From the NCBI GenBank assembly GCA_003564655.1, contig PXES01000365.1:1-5497 (forward strand): a stretch of 5,497 bases of DNA, read 5' to 3'. Position 1 is the first letter of the stretch. Every line of letters starts with the position of its first letter. Shown here one piece after another: positions 1 through 5,335 of the stretch. The translations under genes and the position numbers were made by a program. Under the pieces are notes generated by a model that was not told where the DNA came from, searched no databases, and saw nothing but the letters and a program-made list of their open reading frames with translations. This stretch comes from Paracoccaceae bacterium. GTDB lineage: Bacteria; Pseudomonadota; Alphaproteobacteria; Rhodobacterales; Rhodobacteraceae.

Positions 1-1862
1 AGGGCATTGGACCGCGCGCGGCGGCCGTGCTGGGTACGCGGCAGGTGTTCTTTGCCGTGGTCACCACCACCGCCACGCTGGCCGCGGTCTTCGTGCCGCT
101 GTCCTTTCTGCCGGGCCAGGCGGGCGGGCTGTTCCGGGAATTCGGTTTCACGCTGGCCATGGCGGTGATGATCTCTTCGGTCGTGGCGCTGACGCTGTGC
201 CCGGTGCTGGCCAGCCAGTTGCTGCGCCCGGCGCCGGCAACGCCGCCGCGCGGGCCGATGATCTGGCTGGGCGGGCGGCTGGCGGCGCTTTACGCGCTGA
301 CCCTGCGCGGCGCGCTGGCGCAGCCGCTGGCGGTGCTGGCGGCGGTGCTGCTTTTCGGGGCGACGGCGGCGCTTTTGTCCACGCAGCTCCGCCAGGAACT
401 GACCCCGCGCGAGGACCGCGCCGTGGCGCTGATGTCGATCACCGCGCCGCAGGGGGTATCGCTGGAATATCTCAATCAGCGCATGCTGGATATCGAGGCA
501 TTGGTGGCGCCCCTTCAGGCATCGGGCGAGGTGACGAACGTGTTTTCCATCGTCGGCACCGGCGGGCGGGCCAATCGCGGCTTCATGGTGTTGACCCTGG
601 CGCCGTGGGACGAGCGCGCGCGCAGCCAGGAGCAGATCGTCGGTCAGATCAATGCCGGGCTGCGCGAGATCATCGGCGTGCAGGCCTTTGCCATCCAGCC
701 CAATTCGCTGCGTATCCGGGGCGCGGGGCGTGGCCTGCGTTTCGCGCTGGTGGGCGAAAGCTACGAGCGGCTGGCCGAAGAGGCCGAGGCGTTGGTCGAG
801 CGGATGCAGGACGATCCGCGCTTCGGGCAGGCGCAACTGAGCTTCGACACCACCCAGCCGCAGCTTTTCATCGAGGTCGACCGCCGCGCGGCATCCGATC
901 TGGGGGTTCAGATCGACGGGCTGGCCGAGGCGCTGCAATCGGTGCTCGATGGCCGCTCGCTGGGTAGCCTGTTCATCGAGGATCGCAGCTTCGACATCAC
1001 CATGCTGTCCACCACCAACCCGGTGCGCGCCCCGGGCGACCTGGAGCGGGTCTTCGTGATGGCGGCCAACGGGCAGTTGCAGCCGCTTTCGGCCTTTGTT
1101 TCACTGGAGGAACGCGCCACGGCGCCGGAACTGACGCGTGAGGAACAGATGCGCGCGGTCGAGATCACAGCACCCCTGACGCCCACCTTCGCGCTGGGCG
1201 ATGCGGTGGCAGAGGTGGAACGCCTGGCGCGCGATGTGACCGCGGCCGGCACCCGCGTGGTGCCGCTGGCCGAGGCGGCGACGCTGGACGAAACGTCGGC
1301 CGGGATCCTGATCACCTTCGGCTTCGCGTTGCTGGTGGTGTTTCTGGTGCTCTCGGCGCAGTTCGAAAGCTTTGTTTCGGCACTGGTGGTGATGGCGACA
1401 GTGCCGCTGGGCCTGGCCTGCGCGATATTTGCTTTGTTGCTGACGGGGGGCAGTCTGAACGTCTATTCGCAGATCGGGCTGGTGCTCTTGGTGGGGATCA
1501 TGGCCAAGAACGGCATCCTGATCGTCGAATTCGCCAATCAGTTGCGCGACCGGGGGGCGAGCGTGGCGCAGGCGGCCTTTGACGCGGCGACCATCCGTCT
1601 GCGGCCGGTGATGATGACCATGGCCTCGACGGTGCTGGGCGGGGTGCCGCTGGTGCTGTCCACCGGCGCAGGGGCAGAGGCGCGCGAGGCGCTCGGCTGG
1701 GTGATCGTCGGCGGGCTGGGGATGGCGGCGTTGTTCACGCTTTACCTGACGCCGGTGGCCTATGTGCTGCTGGCCTGGATGGGCAAACCGCGTTCTACCC
1801 AGGCGAAGCGGCTGGCGCGCGAACTGGAAGAGGCGCTGGACCGGCGCGTGCCGGCGGAATAG
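1..1862 (+). CDS. RND efflux transporter permease subunit, C-terminal part (5' end outside window)
   Basis: Inner-membrane proton-driven pump subunit of the AcrB/MexB (HAE1) type, normally about 1,030 residues and working with a periplasmic adaptor and an outer-membrane channel. About 620 codons are present; the frame is open from base 3 to the TAG at 1860-1862, and bases 1-2 fit the end of a Glu codon, so the GTG at 27 is internal. Visible in order: TM5/TM6 (VFFAVVTTTATLAAVFVP..., then FGFTLAMAVMISSVVALTLCP), TM7 near bases 260-375, the second periplasmic porter/docking loop to about 1290, then TM8-TM12. The signature GIMAKNGILIVEFANQ lies around 1494-1541. The TM10-11 charge-relay residues matching AcrB Lys940, Arg971 and Thr978 are present (codons at 1506, 1596 and 1617). 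The TM4 aspartates lie upstream of the window. The charged tail KPRSTQAKRLARELEEALDRR is cytoplasmic. No adaptor or TolC gene follows, so partners would be upstream. Substrate cannot be told. Confidence 0.95.
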   Translation, partial: GIGPRAAAVLGTRQVFFAVVTTTATLAAVFVPLSFLPGQAGGLFREFGFTLAMAVMISSVVALTLCPVLASQLLRPAPATPPRGPMIWLGGRLAALYALTLRGALAQPLAVLAAVLLFGATAALLSTQLRQELTPREDRAVALMSITAPQGVSLEYLNQRMLDIEALVAPLQASGEVTNVFSIVGTGGRANRGFMVLTLAPWDERARSQEQIVGQINAGLREIIGVQAFAIQPNSLRIRGAGRGLRFALVGESYERLAEEAEALVERMQDDPRFGQAQLSFDTTQPQLFIEVDRRAASDLGVQIDGLAEALQSVLDGRSLGSLFIEDRSFDITMLSTTNPVRAPGDLERVFVMAANGQLQPLSAFVSLEERATAPELTREEQMRAVEITAPLTPTFALGDAVAEVERLARDVTAAGTRVVPLAEAATLDETSAGILITFGFALLVVFLVLSAQFESFVSALVVMATVPLGLACAIFALLLTGGSLNVYSQIGLVLLVGIMAKNGILIVEFANQLRDRGASVAQAAFDAATIRLRPVMMTMASTVLGGVPLVLSTGAGAEAREALGWVIVGGLGMAALFTLYLTPVAYVLLAWMGKPRSTQAKRLARELEEALDRRVPAE

Positions 1863-2009
1863 GGCAGGGCCCAAGGTTTTTGAAACAAAAACCTTGCAAG
1901 GCTTTTGTTGCAAAAGCCTTGGCCGCCCTGTGCGAGCGGGCGCGCCGCCACTTGTGCCGCCGGGCTGCTTTGCAGGAAGGGATACGGAGCCTTTTTCAGC
2001 GGGGCGGAT
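1863..2009. other. convergent intergenic region
   Basis: This is the gap between the converging ends of the RND permease and SDR genes. Its first third is filled by the 52-bp palindrome. The remainder (about 1923-2009) is GC-rich and I see no gene, promoter or canonical terminator in it; a short run of five T at 1992-1996 is not preceded by a clear stem. Confidence 0.7.
1871..1922. repeat. 52-bp near-perfect palindrome / tandem hairpins, probable bidirectional terminator
   Basis: The segment starts CCAAGG and ends CCTTGG. It equals its own reverse complement except at three base pairs (23 of 26 pairs match, and one of the three mismatches is a G-U in plus-strand RNA). It can also fold as two separate hairpins. 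The left one is CAAGGTTTTT (1872-1881), loop GAAAC, AAAAACCTTG (1887-1896). The right one is CAAGGCTTTTG (1897-1907), loop TTG, CAAAAGCCTTG (1911-1921). Both stems are perfect. It lies 8 bases past the RND stop and about 90 bases past the convergent SDR stop, which suits a shared two-way terminator or mRNA 3'-end stabiliser. No T-run follows on either strand, so it is not a textbook intrinsic terminator. Similar AAGGCTTTTG-type hairpins are common between Rhodobacterales genes from memory. Confidence 0.75.
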
Positions 2010-2756
2010 TTACTCCAGCCGCGGCACCTGCCCGGTAAGCGCGCCGCCATCGATCACGAATTCCGACCCGGTGGAATAGCTGGCCTCGCACAGCATGAAG
2101 CGGACCATGCGCGCGACTTCCTCGGGCTCGCCAAAACGGGCGATGGGCTGGGATGCGGCGATATCCGGGGGCAGTTCGTCGCCCATCACCGTGCGGATCG
2201 GGCCGGGATGCAGCGACAAGACGCGGATATTGTCGGCTGCGAGGTCGAGCGCGGCGCATTTGTTCATGCCGCGCAGTGCCCATTTGCTGGTGACATAGGG
2301 CATGAAGCCGGCGTAGCCATTCATGCCGGCGATGGAAGAGCAGTTGACGATCGCCCCGCCGCCCGCGCGCCGCATCGCCGCAGCACAGGCGCGCATGCCC
2401 AGGAAACAGCCCATGACATTGACCTCCAGCATGTGCCGAAATGCGGCCGGGTCCGTGTTTTCAACCGTGCCGAAAGCCAGAAGGCCGGCATTGTTGAATA
2501 ACGCGTTCAGCCCGCCAAGGGTCTCTTCCGCTGCGGTAACGGCATCGTTCCAGTCGGCCTCGCTCGTGACGTCCAGCCGCCGGTAGCGGGCGGGCGGGCC
2601 CAGGTCGCGTGCCAGCGCCGCGCCTTCCTCGTCCAGCACATCGGTGATCATGACCGAAGCCCCCTGCGCGGCAAGAAGCCTTGCCGTCGCCGCGCCGATG
2701 CCGCGCGCGCCGCCGGTGATGAGGATGTTCAGGTCTTCGGGGGCGATCATGGTCAT
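2010..2756 (-). CDS. SDR family NAD(P)-dependent oxidoreductase (classical type)
   Basis: A 248-residue cytosolic oxidoreductase of the classical short-chain dehydrogenase family, the usual length for the family. Cofactor motif TGGARGIG is at residues 14-21; Asp39 at the end of strand 2 (MITD) points to NAD(H) over NADP(H). NNAG is at 88-91. The catalytic tetrad is complete: Asn113, Ser141, Tyr154 and Lys158 (YVTSK). HPGPIRT at 183-189 and the C-terminal GSEFVIDGGALTGQ are typical. The closest family feel is 3-alpha/20-beta-hydroxysteroid dehydrogenase-like or 'glucose 1-dehydrogenase'-labelled SDRs, but the substrate cannot be assigned. Three in-frame ATGs lie at 2762, 2756 and 2750 (minus-strand first base). 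AGAGGA at 2769-2764 sits 7 nt before the one at 2756, 1 nt before 2762 and 13 nt before 2750, so 2756 is chosen. The frame stays open far upstream, but that stretch overlaps the DUF1489 gene and lacks SDR homology. It lies 97 bp downstream of DUF1489 on the same strand and may be co-transcribed with it. Confidence 0.95.
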   Translation of the reverse strand: MTMIAPEDLNILITGGARGIGAATARLLAAQGASVMITDVLDEEGAALARDLGPPARYRRLDVTSEADWNDAVTAAEETLGGLNALFNNAGLLAFGTVENTDPAAFRHMLEVNVMGCFLGMRACAAAMRRAGGGAIVNCSSIAGMNGYAGFMPYVTSKWALRGMNKCAALDLAADNIRVLSLHPGPIRTVMGDELPPDIAASQPIARFGEPEEVARMVRFMLCEASYSTGSEFVIDGGALTGQVPRLE

Positions 2757-2763
2757 GGGCATT

Positions 2764-2769
2764 TCCTCT
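2764..2769 (-). promoter_or_regulatory. ribosome binding site that decides the SDR start
   Basis: AGAGGA on the minus strand has 7 nt spacing to the ATG at 2756-2754. The neighbouring in-frame ATGs are either too close (1 nt) or too far (13 nt). Confidence 0.7.
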
Positions 2770-2780
2770 ACCGGTCTCGG

Positions 2781-2805
2781 AGACAGCCACGAAAAGATGC
2801 TGTCT
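2781..2805 (-). repeat. inverted repeat AGACAGC-N11-GCTGTCT upstream of the SDR
   Basis: Perfect 7-bp arms at 2781-2787 and 2799-2805 are separated by 11 bases, 25 bp upstream of the SDR start codon and just 5' of its ribosome binding site. It could be a leader hairpin or an operator. The same GACAGC/GCTGTC words form the longer inverted repeat at 3339-3366. Function is unproven. Confidence 0.35.
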
Positions 2806-2853
2806 ATCGCCGCCCGTGGCCTTGATCTGGAACAAGTCCGGCAGAGAAAGGTT

Positions 2854-3291
2854 TCAGCGGAGGCCCAGTTCCGCCAGAGCCGCGTCCAGTTCCGGGGGCA
2901 GCGCATCGTCCCCGGGCCGGGCCGGTGCCAGGTCGGCGGGCGCATCCTGCGGCTTGAGATAGCGCCAGCCCTGAAACGCGCTGCGCTGTTGCGGTGCGGT
3001 TCTGACGATATCCGGCTCCAGCACGATGCCGCAGCGCCGGACACCATCCTCGCCGATGACCGGATCAAGGCGCAGGATGCGCTGGCGGGCCAGCACCGTG
3101 CCGCGAAAGACCCAGTAGAGCGACCCGCCCGCCAGCAGCGCCTCGGCACGTTTCGGCCACATGCGCGTGACATGGCGGGGCAGCCCGTCCGGCCCCAGCG
3201 CGCGGGGGTCGCGTTGCCAGGCGGCCAGATCCTCGATCCCGTCGGCGCCGACGCAGAGCTTGATCAGATGCAGAGGGGTGGGGATCGTCAT
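2854..3291 (-). CDS. DUF1489 family protein
   Basis: A 145-residue protein recognised as DUF1489 (PF07370) from its N-terminus MTIPTPLHLIKLCVGADGIEDL, the central WPKRAEALLAGGSLYWVFRG, the GIVLEPDIVRT segment and a late FQGWRYL. No function has been established for this family, which I know mainly from Alphaproteobacteria. Length agrees with the family. It has no signal peptide or membrane segment, so it is probably cytosolic. The Asp/Pro/Ala-rich tail after GWRYLKPQDAP looks disordered. The start at ATG 3291-3289 is set by the family's MxxPLHLIKL beginning; the longer open frame upstream (to about 3459) is low-complexity and Arg/Pro-rich, and is rejected. No Shine-Dalgarno sequence precedes this ATG, which fits a leaderless mRNA from the promoter suggested at 3299-3327. 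The SDR gene follows 97 bp downstream. Confidence 0.88.
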   Translation of the reverse strand: MTIPTPLHLIKLCVGADGIEDLAAWQRDPRALGPDGLPRHVTRMWPKRAEALLAGGSLYWVFRGTVLARQRILRLDPVIGEDGVRRCGIVLEPDIVRTAPQQRSAFQGWRYLKPQDAPADLAPARPGDDALPPELDAALAELGLR

Positions 3292-3298
3292 GACGGTG

Positions 3299-3327
3299 CA
3301 GATAGCCCGGCTTACCGCAGGGGGCAA
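3299..3327 (-). promoter_or_regulatory. possible promoter of DUF1489 giving a leaderless mRNA
   Basis: On the minus strand, TTGCCC (3327-3322) and TATCTG (3304-3299) are separated by exactly 17 bases. The -10 box ends 7 nt before the A of the ATG at 3291, so transcription would begin at or next to the start codon. This agrees with the missing Shine-Dalgarno sequence. Both hexamers are only partial matches to sigma-70 consensus. Confidence 0.35.
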
Positions 3328-3338
3328 CAGGGTGGTGT

Positions 3339-3366
3339 GACAGCCTTGCCGCCCGCGCAGGCTGTC
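3339..3366. repeat. inverted repeat GACAGCCT-N12-AGGCTGTC in the divergent region
   Basis: Perfect 8-bp arms at 3339-3346 and 3359-3366. With one bulged T the stem gains two more G-C pairs, leaving a 7-nt loop. It lies just upstream of the candidate -35 of DUF1489 and about 87 bp before the rightward TTGACA, a position suiting an operator. No T-run follows, so a terminator is less likely. Confidence 0.4.
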
Positions 3367-3452
3367 GTGTCGATTGAGTATTTGGGGTAAGGTGATGGGG
3401 CGAGGGTGCGCGCGCGTCTTGCAGGGGGGGAGGGCGCCACGGTCTGCCGGGG

Positions 3453-3458
3453 TTGACA
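3453..3458 (+). promoter_or_regulatory. candidate -35 box for the first GYF_2-DUF805 gene
   Basis: A perfect consensus TTGACA lies 71 bp before the chosen start. The -10 at 17-18 bp spacing (around 3476-3482, GAACGCT) is poor, so the assignment is tentative. A transcript starting near 3488 would have a leader of about 35 nt. Confidence 0.35.
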
Positions 3459-3523
3459 AGATACGCGCGGCGGTTGAACGCTGGCGGCCGATGGGGCAGC
3501 GGTGTCCGGGGTATCGGTTCGAT

Positions 3524-4324
3524 ATGCAGTGGTTTTACGTGGATGGTGACCGGCGGGTCGGGCCGGTATCGGAGGACGAGATCAGGCGCCTGATCAGCGC
3601 CGGCCTGCTGGGGCCGACAGACCTGTTGTGGCGCACGGGTCTGACCAACTGGGAACCCCTGGCGCAGCATTTCGCCGACGAACCGGCCGAGCCATCCGGC
3701 GGCATGCCGCCCGCTGCCGTGCCCCCGCTTCCTGCCACGGGCACCGGGCGCCGGCGACGCCTGGACAGCTACACGCCGCCAGAGCCGCGTCAGGACCGTC
3801 TGGGCCGCCAAAGCCACACCGGGCCGGACGGGTTGTATATCCACGCCCCGGCCCGTGGTTTCACCGAGGCGATATCGGTCTGCCTGCGCAGCTATGTCCG
3901 CTTTTCCGGCCGGGCCAGCCGGTCTGAATACTGGTACTTCGTGCTGTTCGGTTTCATCATGGGGATCGTGACATCGATCCTGGACTCCGTCTTTTTCAAT
4001 GTGTCGATGTCTCAGGACGATGCCGGCCCGCTGAACACCCTGCTATCCCTTGCGCTGCTTTTGCCGACGCTTGCCGTGAGCTGGCGGCGGCTGCATGACA
4101 TCAACCGTTCCGGCTGGTGGATCGGCGGTTTCTTTCTCGGGTTGATCGCCATGGTGCTGGGCGTGGTCTTTGGTGTTGCCGTTCTTGGCATCGGAGGCGG
4201 GGGCAACTGGGCGGTGATGGTGCCGATCGGGGCGGTGATGATGTTGGCGGCATTCGCGTACTGGGTTGTCCTGCTGGTCTTCACCTGCACGCGCGGTGAT
4301 CCGGGGCCGAACCGGTTTGGCTGA
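3524..4324 (+). CDS. GYF_2 (DUF4339)-DUF805 membrane protein, copy 1
   Basis: A 266-residue protein of unknown function with two recognisable domains. Residues 3-50 are a GYF_2 domain (WFYVDGDRRVGPVSEDEI..., with Trp36, Gly39 and Trp43 of the W..G...W core); GYF domains bind proline-rich peptides in eukaryotes, and the bacterial role is open. Residues 51-98 form a Pro/Arg-rich linker with PPAAVPPLP and RRRR. Residues 116-265 are DUF805: FSGRASRSEYW at 127-137, four likely membrane helices (about 137-157, 172-186, 199-223, 232-254), the WRRLHDINRSGWW loop at 187-199, and the C-terminal GDPGPNRFG. There is no signal peptide, so the GYF_2 domain is expected in the cytoplasm. The start at ATG 3524 is set by the domain edge (MQWFYV). 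An in-frame ATG at 3491 would add 11 residues; neither has a good ribosome site. A paralogue follows 161 bp downstream. Confidence 0.88.
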   Translation: MQWFYVDGDRRVGPVSEDEIRRLISAGLLGPTDLLWRTGLTNWEPLAQHFADEPAEPSGGMPPAAVPPLPATGTGRRRRLDSYTPPEPRQDRLGRQSHTGPDGLYIHAPARGFTEAISVCLRSYVRFSGRASRSEYWYFVLFGFIMGIVTSILDSVFFNVSMSQDDAGPLNTLLSLALLLPTLAVSWRRLHDINRSGWWIGGFFLGLIAMVLGVVFGVAVLGIGGGGNWAVMVPIGAVMMLAAFAYWVVLLVFTCTRGDPGPNRFG

Positions 4325-4339
4325 ACCGCCGTGCGCGGC
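3818..4339 (+). repeat. tandem gene duplication, left unit
   Basis: This stretch, from the TGPDGLYIHAP codons through the stop and 15 bases beyond, is homologous to 4768-5268. The offset is 950 bases at the left end and 929 at the right, the 21-base difference being 7 codons lost or gained in the membrane region. In the first 44 codons 36 encoded residues are identical. The last 30 coding bases (4295-4324) are identical to 5224-5253. Confidence 0.85.
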
Positions 4340-4485
4340 ATCACGGCAAGGGCGGCGGCGTGCTTTCTGTTGCCCTGACCCGGGGCAGGGCCGGCGGCGC
4401 GGTCCGCCTGGCCGCAACCCTTGACTCGCCCGGGGTCATGCTGGAGGTTCGGCCGCGCATCGATGCCCAGACACCGGAGGGAACC
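4325..4485. other. intergenic region between the two paralogues
   Basis: 161 bp. It begins with the 12-base near-palindrome GCCGTGCGCGGC (4328-4339), whose first half can also pair as GCCGTG/CACGGC (4328-4333 with 4342-4347). A second short hairpin is GCCCTG/CAGGGC (4372-4377 with 4386-4391). Neither is followed by a T-run. TTGACT at 4421-4426, 65 bp before the next start, could be a -35 box but has no good -10. The open frame from 4360 into the next gene lacks family similarity before 4486. Confidence 0.5.
4476..4480 (+). promoter_or_regulatory. ribosome binding site of copy 2
   Basis: GGAGG with 5 nt spacing to the ATG at 4486 is the strongest Shine-Dalgarno sequence in the window and fixes this start against the longer open frame from 4360. 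Confidence 0.85.
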
Positions 4486-5253
4486 ATGGCTGGCACCTGG
4501 TATTACGCCGAAGGCACCACCCGTCATGGTCCCGTCGCGGCGTCCGAAATCTACCGCCTGATCCTGGATAGCCGCCTGTTGCCCGAGTCTCTGGTCTGGC
4601 AGGACGGCATGGCCGACTGGCAGCGCGCGGATGCGCATTTCGATTTCCCTGCCCCCGATGCCGGCAAGGCGCCGCCGCCCCTGCCAGCGGGCAGCGGGCA
4701 GGGTGCCCGGCCTGCGTTGCCCCGCACCGGCGCGGGCGACCGTGGCGGGGAGCAGGGGCGCGGCACCACCGGGCCGGACGGGCTGTATATCCACGCGCCA
4801 AGCCGCGGTTTCGGCGAGGCGATCACCGTCTGCTTTCAGAAATATGTCGGCTTCTCCGGCCGGGCCAGCCGCTCGGAATACTGGTTCTTCGTGCTGTTCC
4901 TGTTCCTGCTGGGCATGGCAACGGCACTTGTCGACATGATTGTCTTCGGCGCGACCGACATGACAGATTTCAGCCCGCTGAACACGCTTGCGACGCTGGG
5001 CACGATTCTGCCTTCTCTGGCGGTAACGTGGCGGCGTTTGCACGATACCGACCGGTCGGGTTGGTGGTGGGGCGGGTTCTTTATCGTGGCCCTCATCGGG
5101 GGGGTGATCGTGGCCATGGGCTTCGCCACCGGCGTAAGCGCGGCGGCATTTGTGGTTCTGGGCCTGTATGTGCTGGCGGTGATTGGCTATCTCATCATGC
5201 TGATCGCCTTTACCTGCACGCAGGGTGATCCGGGGCCGAACCGGTTTGGCTGA
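4486..5253 (+). CDS. GYF_2 (DUF4339)-DUF805 membrane protein, copy 2
   Basis: A 255-residue paralogue of the preceding gene with the same order of parts. Residues 5-50 are GYF_2 (WYYAEGTTRHGPVAASEI; Trp38, Gly41, Trp45). Residues 53-94 are a linker rich in Pro, Gly and Ala (KAPPPLP at 61-67). Residues 112-254 are DUF805, with FSGRASRSEYW at 123-133, four likely membrane helices (about 133-154, 167-181, 194-216, 222-243), WRRLHDTDRSGWWW at 182-195 and GDPGPNRFG at 247-255. The GYF_2 and linker parts have diverged far more from copy 1 than the DUF805 part. Cys residues in the VC and FTCT positions are kept in both copies (116/244 here, 120/255 in copy 1). It is followed by an 82-bp gap and nrdJ, which has its own promoter. 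Function is unknown; a sensor, scaffold or envelope role would be a guess. Confidence 0.92.
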   Translation: MAGTWYYAEGTTRHGPVAASEIYRLILDSRLLPESLVWQDGMADWQRADAHFDFPAPDAGKAPPPLPAGSGQGARPALPRTGAGDRGGEQGRGTTGPDGLYIHAPSRGFGEAITVCFQKYVGFSGRASRSEYWFFVLFLFLLGMATALVDMIVFGATDMTDFSPLNTLATLGTILPSLAVTWRRLHDTDRSGWWWGGFFIVALIGGVIVAMGFATGVSAAAFVVLGLYVLAVIGYLIMLIAFTCTQGDPGPNRFG

Positions 5254-5268
5254 CAGGCCGCGCGCGGC
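4768..5268 (+). repeat. tandem gene duplication, right unit
   Basis: Counterpart of 3818-4339. Homology continues past the stop codon: three unmatched bases, then GCCGCGCGCGGC (5257-5268), which matches copy 1's GCCGTGCGCGGC at 11 of 12 bases and at the same 4-base offset from the stop. Beyond that the sequences part. Confidence 0.85.
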
Positions 5269-5271
5269 GCG

Positions 5272-5300
5272 TTGACCGCGGGCGGGGGGCGGCCTATCCT
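5272..5300 (+). promoter_or_regulatory. sigma-70-type promoter of nrdJ
   Basis: TTGACC (5272-5277), a 17-base spacer and TATCCT (5295-5300) form a good alphaproteobacterial housekeeping promoter. Transcription would start near 5307, leaving a leader of about 29 nt. I see no NrdR-box-like AT-rich palindrome and no room for a cobalamin riboswitch in the 82-bp gap. Confidence 0.65.
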
Positions 5301-5335
5301 TGGCACCTGACCCCCGTACAGCGCAGGCGCCACGC

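Larger units (their letters stand above)
3292..3523. other. divergent intergenic control region
   Basis: This 232-bp region separates DUF1489 (leftward) from the first GYF_2-DUF805 gene (rightward). It holds the putative leaderless promoter, an 8-bp inverted repeat at 3339-3366, a less GC-rich patch around 3366-3392 and a TTGACA box at 3453-3458. I see no convincing small gene. An open frame runs in from TTG 3374 in phase with the downstream gene, but its residues are Arg/Gly-rich and match no part of the GYF_2 domain. Confidence 0.6.

Noticed and set aside
27..29. GTG at 27 as a true start of the RND gene
   Set aside because: The residues before it (GIGPRAAA) continue the RND pattern upstream of TM5, so the gene is cut by the window edge.
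197..967. 256-codon plus-strand open frame inside the RND gene
   Set aside because: Out-of-frame shadow rich in Ala/Gly/Arg; the overlapping RND frame has full family similarity over the same bases.
1101..1913. 270-codon minus-strand open frame antisense to the RND permease
   Set aside because: His/Arg/Gln-rich product of the kind GC-rich coding DNA gives on the opposite strand; it also runs through the palindrome region.
1905..2501. 198-codon plus-strand open frame starting in the palindrome and running antisense to the SDR
   Set aside because: No domain, begins inside a hairpin, and is opposite a complete catalytic SDR.
2757..3173. Upstream extension of the SDR frame (to about 3173)
   Set aside because: It would overlap most of DUF1489 in another frame, has no SDR similarity, and a good ribosome site points to the ATG at 2756.
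2644..3390. 248-codon plus-strand open frame opposite the SDR and DUF1489 genes
   Set aside because: No recognisable domain; both minus-strand genes under it have clear family motifs.
5257..5268. GCCGCGCGCGGC palindrome after copy 2 as an intrinsic terminator
   Set aside because: No loop, no T-run, and it abuts the nrdJ -35 box; kept only as part of the duplicated unit.
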